Source: Symbiodinium sp. CCMP2592 (taxonomy: Eukaryota > Sar > Dinophyceae > Suessiales > Symbiodiniaceae). From it: a stretch of 64,000 nucleotides of DNA. The stretch is taken from assembly GCA_905221615.1 (NCBI GenBank), contig CAJNDT010004013.1, forward strand, positions 457,501 through 521,500, written 5' to 3'. Every line of letters begins with the position of its first letter. The first letter of the stretch is position 1. Positions 57,840 to 64,000 of this stretch are shown piece by piece. The notes under the pieces were generated by a model. It searched no databases. It was not told the origin of the DNA and was given only the letters and a program-made list of their open reading frames with translations. The position numbers and the translations under genes were made by a program.

Positions 57840-58380
57840 CAAATAAACCCCAAACCCCCAAATCCTGCGCCCCAAAGCCCGAAACCCCAAACCCATAGAT
57901 CCTAAGCACCTCAACCCCTAAAGCCAAAACCCCTTAATCCGAAGCCCCTGAACCCCTAAACCCCAAACCCCTAAATCCTTCAGCCCCTAAACCTCTAAAC
58001 CAAATCCGAAGCCCCCAAATCCGAAGCCCCGAAACCCAAAACTCCTAAATCCTAAGCACCTAAACCCCTATACCCCTAAACCCCCAAACCCAAACCCCTA
58101 AATCCTAAGCCCCGAAACCCCAGAACCCAAGCCTGTCTCCCGAGCGAAGACGGAAGCTACCGCAGTTCGTGCCTGGCTTTACACACTGCAGCGGAGGTTT
58201 CAAATGTTGTAGGGGTTAGGGTTTAAGGTTAGGGTTTAGGGGTTAGGGTTTAGGGTTTAGGGCTTTAGGACCTTAGCCATTTAGGGTTTAGCCGTTTATG
58301 GTTTAGGGTTTAAGGGAGCTTAGCCGTTTAGGGCTTTAGGGCCTTTAGGGTTTTGGTCTAGGGTTTAGGGTTAGGGTTTG
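57840..58380. repeat. Telomere-like arrays in both orientations
   Basis: CCCCTAAA/CCCCAAA-type units to about 58130, 80 bp of unique sequence, then TTTAGGG-type units at 58210-58380. No coding signal. Confidence 0.8.
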
Positions 58381-58643
58381 GGGGTTCAGTTTAACTCGGC
58401 TTCATTCCTGAACTCCAAACCTGTAAACACAAAAACCCCTCAACCTTACACCGTAAGCCCCGAAGCCAAAACGCCTAAAGTCCACACCTTAGAAGCTGCC
58501 CCCACCTATAAGGATTATAGTCGGGCCCTATTATATTCCTATTACACCACTATTAAGGGGCGGGGGCCCCTTCTGATCCACACGTTTCAAGCTTAGGCTG
58601 GGTTGGCCTTTAAACACCCTGAAAAATATTTATATATATGGTC

Positions 58644-58869
58644 TCCCTAACCCTATTTTAGATCCCTTATCGACCCCTTTAAGATCCCTTATCGACCCCG
58701 TTAAGGATCCCTTTATAGCGAACCCTGGGTAGCTACTAAGGCCCCTATATTATGGTAATCTAGACCCAAGAGTAACCTGGGAATACAAAGGGTGCCCTTT
58801 TTGGTTCAAAGTGGCTGATAAGGGAACCTCAACCCTTAAAAGGGAATAAGGGCCTACTCTGGGTCCTAG
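58644..58869. repeat. Local duplication, copy 1, containing J2
   Basis: ACCCTATTTTAGATCCCTTA, two TATCGACCCC units, GCGAACCCTGGGTAGCTACT, AAGGCCCCTATAT and element J2, matching 59862-60083. Confidence 0.85.
58759..58869. mobile_element. Family J element (J2)
   Basis: CTAGACCCAAGAGTAACCTG / GGCCTACTCTGGGTCCTAG ends. Confidence 0.85.
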
Positions 58870-59860
58870 CTTATAAACCCAAATGAGGAAAATAGAAAAT
58901 GTCCCAAAATCCACGCTAGTTGGAATAAAGCTCTGAGCAACACACCGCAACAACTGCAGCTTTCTGACCCGAACCCCTGGCCCCAAGAACTTGAAACCAA
59001 AGGCAGAACCCTCGCTTCAGGGTTTTAGAGTTTGCCTGTTTCAGGGTGCTTTTAGGGTTTAGGGTTCAGGACTTCAAGATATCAAACTTAAACGTTTTGG
59101 CGTTTAGGGTTTTCAGTTACCAAAGAAACACACTCAAGATTCGCATAGCTCAAATTTCCGGATGCACTGCCAGCCTCCGTCGGAAGGCACGCCAAGAACA
59201 ACCTGGCGGGCCATGAGAGTAGGATATCCTGAACACTGAAAGCCAGCCAAACTGGCCTTGACGACTCGAACAGCGTTATTCTTGCAAAGAATGTAAGGAC
59301 CATGAAGGAAAATGGCTACTAGTTATTCCGACTACTATACCCTAAACCCTAAGCCCAAAGCCCTAAAGACCTAAACCTGAGCCCTAAACCCTAAACCCTA
59401 AACCTCAACCCCTATGCCCTAAACCCTTTTTAGGTTTGGGCTTTGGACTTTGGGGCTTTGGGTGTTGGTTTCGGGTGTAGGGTTAAGGACTTCGGCGCTA
59501 GAGTCTGGGGCGCGCGGTTGAGGGCTTTAGGCTTAGAGGCTGAGGTTTGGGACTGGGGTTTGGGATTTGTGGTTTAGGGTTTAGGACTTTGGGCTCAGAG
59601 TTCTGGTGATCGGGTTGAAGACGTTGGGCTAAGAGTTTGGGATTTAGAGTTGGGGGTTTTGGGGTAGGTTTTAACGACGTGTACATCTCGGACCTGAAAA
59701 GCTCGTCATCCGCTCTAAAACCCCAAACCCGAAACAAAAAGCCTTAAACCCTAGACCCCTAAACCCTTATACAAGCGTGAAAGGAACCCTTGAAGAAACT
59801 CTACCACCTTGAGCCCTGAGCCTAAACCCCTAAACAGTAAGGGACGCTAAGCGGCCCCGA
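58870..59860. other. No supported gene
   Basis: Minus frames of 60-79 codons at 58750-58986, 59088-59303 and 59498-59737 are partly repeat-derived. The middle one (FARITLFESSRPVWLAFSVQ) is the most protein-like but isolated. Confidence 0.4.
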
Positions 59861-59861
59861 A

Positions 59862-60083
59862 CCCTATTTTAGATCCCTTATCGACCCCTTTAAGATCCCT
59901 TATCGACCCCTTTAAGGATCCCTTTATAGCGAACCCTGGGTAGTTACTAAGGCCCCTATATATATTATGGTAATCTAGACCCAAGAGTAACCCAGGCATA
60001 AAAAGGATGCCCTTTTTGGTTTAAAGGGGCTTATAAGGGAACCTGAACCCTAAAATAGGGAATAAGGGCCTACTCTGGGTCCT
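59862..60083. repeat. Local duplication, copy 2, containing J3
   Basis: Same order as 58644-58869 with few differences; carries the additional I3 insertion at its right end. Confidence 0.85.
59974..60083. mobile_element. Family J element (J3), right end interrupted by I3
   Basis: CTAGACCCAAGAGTAACCCA left end; the right end GGGTCCTA is completed by TAG only after I3. Confidence 0.85.
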
Positions 60084-60188
60084 ACGGTTGATGATATAAA
60101 TCCTGCATTAGCCATAATATGGAATTTACCATTACTCTCATAGTTTAGGGTCCTTAAGGTAATGCAGGATTAATATCATCAACCGTAG
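60084..60188. mobile_element. Family I element inserted into J3 (I3)
   Basis: CGGTTGATGATATAAATCCT / AGGATTAATATCATCAACCG ends, TA duplicated from the CCTAG terminus of J3. Confidence 0.9.
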
Positions 60189-60300
60189 TAATGGACGCTC
60201 AGAAGCTTCCCTGGCCTCCAGCACTACCAGCGTGGGCCACCGGGATCCTATTGCGCTGCTTCCTGCCCGGAGGGGCTGCAGTGAGCGGCCTTGTCATCGC
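60189..60300 (+). CDS. Exon-like island, uncertain strand
   Basis: GC-rich island between I3 and a telomere-like run. The plus frame from an ATG at about 60191 reads DAQKLPWPPALPAWATGILL then RCFLPGGAAVSGLVIA, hydrophobic and possibly a signal or membrane segment. The minus frame is also partly open. Confidence 0.3.
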
Positions 60301-60342
60301 TTAGGGTTTAGGGTTTTAGGTTTTAGGGTCTAGGGTATAGGG

Positions 60343-60355
60343 TTTTTTTTTTTTT
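60343..60355 (-). other. A13 tract downstream of two minus-strand ORFs
   Basis: Thirteen T on plus, that is a poly(A)-like run in minus sense, about 130 bp after the stop of the 275-codon ORF. Consistent with a retroposed poly(A) tail; it is too short to be decisive. Confidence 0.5.
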
Positions 60356-60485
60356 AAAGCCCCTTTTCGTAACTGCAGACAGCTCCGAAAGCCCAGTCGG
60401 GCAGGCAGCTTACCAGCTTCGGCAAGCATTGGAACCGTAGGCGAGTATCTTACGACTCTCCTCACAGCAAAAAGTCACACCCCTC

Positions 60486-61313
60486 TCACTCGTCACCCTC
60501 ATCGGTCTCCCGCTGGCGTTTGATCCCTTTCCCTTCGTCCTCAACTTGGGGCTGGCTCTGGCTTTCCACCGGTATCACCCCTGTCGAACCCGATGCCCCT
60601 CCAGATCCCCTCGGATCCATCTGTCCTTCACTCTCGGCAGCAAGTTGATGTTGAAACACCCCCAACCAAACTTCTCCAAGTAGTTCCCTGACCTTGGCCG
60701 ACGAGACCTCCATGAGCTTCCACTTTTTATACATCACCTCCAGGTTCTGATCCTCACGATTGGCCTCCTTAGTCCCCTCCTCCGCTGGGATCGTCGACAC
60801 CTGACTCGGGGATGCACCATCCACCTCCACCACTTGCATCTCCATTTGCAGTACTCCTTGCCCTTGCCTCGGCAGGACCAAGCTGAAACTTTTCTCCGTC
60901 GCCTGCCCTCCCGGAGCAACATGACGGACCCGAAAGCTCAACTGCTGCTGCCTCGGGACATCCGGAGCCGTGTTCAAGACCAGCCACTCTTCCCAGTCCT
61001 TGTACTGTGCCGCTTGGTACTTCTCGAAGCTTTCCGCATCCCTCTCACTTTGCAGCCTATCCTCCTCCTCCTTGTCCTCGAGCTCCCGCCTTTCTGCACT
61101 CCGTTCTCGAAGAATCTCCCTTTCGTCCTCGCTGAGCTGGTCATTAGTAGGCTCCGTCTCCTGCATAGCCGTAGGCGCCACCACTGCCTCCAAGCGGGAT
61201 TGCGGCCGTAATTCCACGCAGCTAAGCAGCATGTTCTCCGCCATTGTCACCCAAGAGTCGGGATCATTCAAGCATTCTCCCTGACGAAGCTCCGGCCCTG
61301 CCTCCCGGATCAT
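60486..61313 (-). CDS. Charged protein with a DWEEW motif, function unknown
   Basis: ATG-initiated frame of 275 codons with no intron. Residues 75-105 are a strongly charged helix (SEDEREILRERSAERRELED, EEEDRLQSERDAESFEKYQA), followed by YKDWEEWLVLN near residue 110. A beta-rich segment with FSLVLPRQGQGVLQMEMQVV comes next, then a second helical part MYKKWKLMEVSSAKVRELLG and an acidic/basic tail ending KGIKRQRETDEGDE (possible nuclear signal). I do not know its function. It lies 228 bp downstream of the 812-codon ORF on the same strand, suggesting one transcription or insertion unit. Confidence 0.7.
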   Translation of the reverse strand: MIREAGPELRQGECLNDPDSWVTMAENMLLSCVELRPQSRLEAVVAPTAMQETEPTNDQLSEDEREILRERSAERRELEDKEEEDRLQSERDAESFEKYQAAQYKDWEEWLVLNTAPDVPRQQQLSFRVRHVAPGGQATEKSFSLVLPRQGQGVLQMEMQVVEVDGASPSQVSTIPAEEGTKEANREDQNLEVMYKKWKLMEVSSAKVRELLGEVWLGVFQHQLAAESEGQMDPRGSGGASGSTGVIPVESQSQPQVEDEGKGIKRQRETDEGDE

Positions 61314-61541
61314 GGCAAGTTCAGCACTCTGGACTACAACTAAGTGCTGTCAGCAACGTGGCTCAAAACGCCTTCATGTGTAGGCCGCTGACTGAGTGAA
61401 TCCAGTAGCTGGCTTCACGAAGCGTGCGGTTGACTGTCGTGTGACTGCCTGGTCACGATGCGCACAGAACTGCACTACTGCGCAGCATCAGACCCGTGTG
61501 CGGCGCACTACATTGGGTGTCACTTGCGTCGCTCAAGATTA

Positions 61542-64000
61542 TCACTCGGCGACTGACGCAAGACCTGTCTGGACGCGATTCTCGTATTCGCTGCGGCGCG
61601 CTTTCAGTTCCTTCATCAGTTCAGCATTGGGCTCCTCAGCGCGGCTGAGCCTACGATGAAGAGCCATGAGGGCGTCCTCACCCATGGTGTCAGTGAGCAC
61701 CTTCAGGTCCTCTGCCGAGAGCCTGTTGGACAGATACATGATAGCTGACCGCCTTCCGCCGGTTGACGACACGACTGACGGGCGGTGCTGGCTCGGCCCG
61801 ACAGCATGCTGTTGCGCAGCACCCTGCTGCTGGCGCGTTGGCGGTAGCTTTGGTGCCGGTTGCTCGCCTGGTACTGAAAGCCCTCCAGTAGTAGGGGTGT
61901 TCGCCATTGTTGGGTTAGGGTTGATCACTGGGGGAGCGGAGGGCGGGAACATGTGAGCACCTTCGACCAGGTCAAGGAGACGCGCTTCATGACTTGCGAC
62001 CCTTGTAGCCAGGCTTTGGATTTCAGCTCGCACCACAGCAACAGCTGAGTCGACTTGCTGCTGGTTGTGTCCGGGCTTTCCGGCCATGGCTTTCGCCCGG
62101 GCCTTGAGTGGCTCGACCTCAGCTTTCGTGACGAAGCTGTGGGCCAACGCTTCAACGCGAGCACTAAGTTCCTTGACTGCGTTGTCAGTGTTCGTTATCT
62201 TGATGTTCACAGACTTCATCTCCTTTGTAACTTCAGTCAAGTCACGCTCGACCCTGCTTGAGTTCGCCGTGTACACCGATGCCGTTTTGTCAACGGCTCG
62301 CGGTTGCATCATTGCGGCAGCGTCCACAATCTTCATGTCGCCCTCAGGCCTGAGTGACACACTGAGGTGAGAAGCACCATTATGCATGACTGACGCAACC
62401 TTGTCATCCTGAGACAACGCAGTGAGCCCTCCTCTCTCGACTATCACTCCCGTTGCGCTTCCGAGAGACTTTATGCCCACAATCACAACACGATGCCCCT
62501 GCTCGATCCTATCATCAGTGAGGTGCGGCCTGGCATAAATTGTCATGTTGTTGATTCTCACAACAAAGCAGTTCTTCGACGCAGTCTTGTCAACGCTGCT
62601 GATAATCCCGGTCATGCTCGAGACCTGTTGGCCTTCGATGGAGCCGGCCAGAGGAATCATGAGGAAGTAAGGAGGCGCACCCCATGATTGGCAAACACCG
62701 ATGTAGTGTGACTGCGGCTGGAGCTCGGCAATCTGAGGCTCAAACAGGATACTGGTTCCAAAGAGGAGTGACGCTGCAGCCTCCACTTCTTTGGGGCTGT
62801 TGAACATTGCAGGGTCAAAGTGAAACTCGCAATCGTCGACCTTCAGCATGCACAGCGAATCTTGTTTGGAGTCAGGGTTGAAGAAATCAGCAGCTTCAAT
62901 CACACTGCCAGGAAGTGAGAAGGTCGGCGTCTCCGTTTGGCCTACAGCTATTTGCATAAGGTGCTCAACCACCTGGTTCGGACACTTCACATTCTGTAGG
63001 GCCTGCATCAGTGAGTGCGGGTCGCCTGAGTGTCCACACAAGGCGCGCATCAACTTAACAGGGCCGAGATTGCGAATTAGTGACGCGTGTGATGCCTTCC
63101 TGGTGCTCAGCGGCTGTGCTTGAGGGTCTTCAGGCACGCGCAGCAACTTGACGCCGATCAGATAGACGAATGGAAGAGCGACCATCTCTGCAATCATGTG
63201 CCCTATTGACGGATGCAGGAGCGCGCTGGAATCAGCTGCTTTGAATCCTGCATCTGTAAGCGCGATCAGGATCATCCCCAGGGCTGTCATCGCACCGCAG
63301 TGCGGCAGGAGCCTGACCCTCGTCGAGAAAGTCGCGTGCTTGCCTGGCGCTGCCAGCGATGCGAGCACTAGAAACGCAAAGCAAAGAAGGGCCTCCGCAA
63401 CTTCCCAATTCGCAGCCTGTCTGCCAATGAAGGTTAGCCCAGAAACGGCTGAAGCTGTGTAGAGCATCAGCCATGCACTCGCGTTGTCGGGCTCGCCATT
63501 ATTAGGCTCCTCATCATCGTCGTCATCGAGTGAACCTGGCTCGTCAGGGAGTTCAGCTTCACAGCTCGAATTCGCTTCGCAACCATCAGGTGTCTTACTC
63601 TCGGACTTTGTTGCGTCTGACGTGGGTGCCCTCGGAACCCTCGTGCTGCCTTGAGCCGGCTCAGGGGGTTTCTGAGAAGTCTCCGGTTGCTGCTTGTCAG
63701 CGTCACCAGCAGCATCATGCCCAGTCGCGGCGGCTTTCGCCTCACCATCCTTTACATCATCAGAGGGGTCAGAAGATGCGCGATCGTGATCTGATGACTT
63801 CGGGTCAGCCTCGGGGCGAGGGGTGTCGGTGCCACCGGTTGACGCGGTTATCGGGCTGCCACGCTTAGTCGCAGCTCCTTCGCTCCCATCAGTCTGCGCG
63901 GCGGCTCGATGAGCCGGGGCTGCACGCCCGTGAGTCGCTGATTCGGATGCCGGCGCTGAACTGAGGTTGTTGCCATTCAACGTTCTTTCTGTCCCATTGT
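61542..64000 (-). CDS. Large intron-free protein: disordered N-terminus, membrane segments, coiled coil; partial at the window edge
   Basis: Open for 812 codons from a TTG at 63980, and still open to the right edge, so the start is probably outside. Residues 1-160 are low-complexity (Ala/Ser/Pro, then EPGSLDDDDDEEPNN). Hydrophobic segments follow: LMLYTASAVSGLTFIGR, VAEALLCFAFLVLASLAA, CGAMTALGMILIALTDAGF and IAEMVALPFVYLIGVKLL (about 168-280), so probably four membrane passes. Residues 450-515 (GIISSVDKTASKNCFVVRIN and RVVIVGIKSLGSATGVIVER) look like a small beta-barrel, perhaps OB-like. A coiled coil lies near 585-640 (LTEVTKEMKSVNIKITNTDN). The C-terminus has SNRLSAEDLKVLTDTMGEDA. Family not recognised. 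The 2.4-kb exon contrasts with the 45-109 bp GH47 exons. Confidence 0.75.
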   Translation of the reverse strand, partial: NGTERTLNGNNLSSAPASESATHGRAAPAHRAAAQTDGSEGAATKRGSPITASTGGTDTPRPEADPKSSDHDRASSDPSDDVKDGEAKAAATGHDAAGDADKQQPETSQKPPEPAQGSTRVPRAPTSDATKSESKTPDGCEANSSCEAELPDEPGSLDDDDDEEPNNGEPDNASAWLMLYTASAVSGLTFIGRQAANWEVAEALLCFAFLVLASLAAPGKHATFSTRVRLLPHCGAMTALGMILIALTDAGFKAADSSALLHPSIGHMIAEMVALPFVYLIGVKLLRVPEDPQAQPLSTRKASHASLIRNLGPVKLMRALCGHSGDPHSLMQALQNVKCPNQVVEHLMQIAVGQTETPTFSLPGSVIEAADFFNPDSKQDSLCMLKVDDCEFHFDPAMFNSPKEVEAAASLLFGTSILFEPQIAELQPQSHYIGVCQSWGAPPYFLMIPLAGSIEGQQVSSMTGIISSVDKTASKNCFVVRINNMTIYARPHLTDDRIEQGHRVVIVGIKSLGSATGVIVERGGLTALSQDDKVASVMHNGASHLSVSLRPEGDMKIVDAAAMMQPRAVDKTASVYTANSSRVERDLTEVTKEMKSVNIKITNTDNAVKELSARVEALAHSFVTKAEVEPLKARAKAMAGKPGHNQQQVDSAVAVVRAEIQSLATRVASHEARLLDLVEGAHMFPPSAPPVINPNPTMANTPTTGGLSVPGEQPAPKLPPTRQQQGAAQQHAVGPSQHRPSVVSSTGGRRSAIMYLSNRLSAEDLKVLTDTMGEDALMALHRRLSRAEEPNAELMKELKARRSEYENRVQTGLASVAE

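Noticed and set aside
595..60340. A true chromosome end
   Set aside because: Telomere-type repeats are short, degenerate, in both orientations and spread through the window, so they are interstitial.
1..64000. tRNA, rRNA or a dinoflagellate spliced-leader copy
   Set aside because: Looked for by eye; no convincing cloverleaf and no CCATTTTGGCTCAAG-type leader seen. A covariance-model search would be decisive.

Overview
This looks like nuclear DNA of a dinoflagellate. Four things point there. (1) The telomere-type heptamer TTTAGGG/CCCTAAA, exact and degenerate, is scattered over almost every intergenic and intronic stretch. (2) One recognisable host gene, a glycoside hydrolase family 47 alpha-mannosidase on the minus strand, is cut into exons of about 45-109 bp. 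Its introns use GC and GA donors as well as GT, and most acceptors read AG|G. (3) There is a long non-LTR retrotransposon with endonuclease, reverse transcriptase and C2H2 fingers. (4) No bacterial gene layout is visible. I cannot name the species; a symbiodiniacean or related dinoflagellate is my inference.

Layout. From 0 to about 24 kb there are short, GC-richer, exon-like islands, mostly minus strand with one plus-strand island at 15.9-16.5 kb. They are separated by telomere-like repeat and dozens of small palindromic elements of about 100-130 bp. I sort these into lettered families A-Q. Several carry family-specific flanking duplications: A about 4 bp, C often 3 bp, F 5 bp, and B, E and I flanked by TA. 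From 24.9 to 43.8 kb lie eight exons that I could assemble in phase into the mannosidase catalytic domain. Its largest gap (25.7-37.8 kb) contains a RING-finger ORF, a decayed coding region, a 1-kb 33-bp minisatellite and a 63-bp minisatellite. At 22.57-23.38 kb an 0.8-kb retroposon with an (ACTC)n tail interrupts a family H repeat and has a 12-14 bp target duplication. From 44 to 50 kb the exon/palindrome texture continues.

From 50.4 to 57.6 kb a plus-strand LINE sits between two GAT-rich tracts. Its coding capacity runs N-terminal region, endonuclease, reverse transcriptase, four zinc fingers, an unknown segment and then a ubiquitin-specific protease with intact catalytic motifs. The last three parts are linked by two +1 frame changes. 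From 58 to 60.2 kb there is repeat and a local duplication. From 60.3 kb to the right edge two intron-free minus-strand ORFs lie in tandem: at least 812 aa, membrane plus coiled coil, open to the edge; then 275 aa, charged. A 13-bp A tract follows, which suggests a retroposed cassette.

The most interesting system is the set of introner-like palindromic elements inside the genes. At several sites, deleting the element plus one target-site copy restores an uninterrupted coding frame. In the mannosidase, two splice sites lie within or a few bases from such elements.
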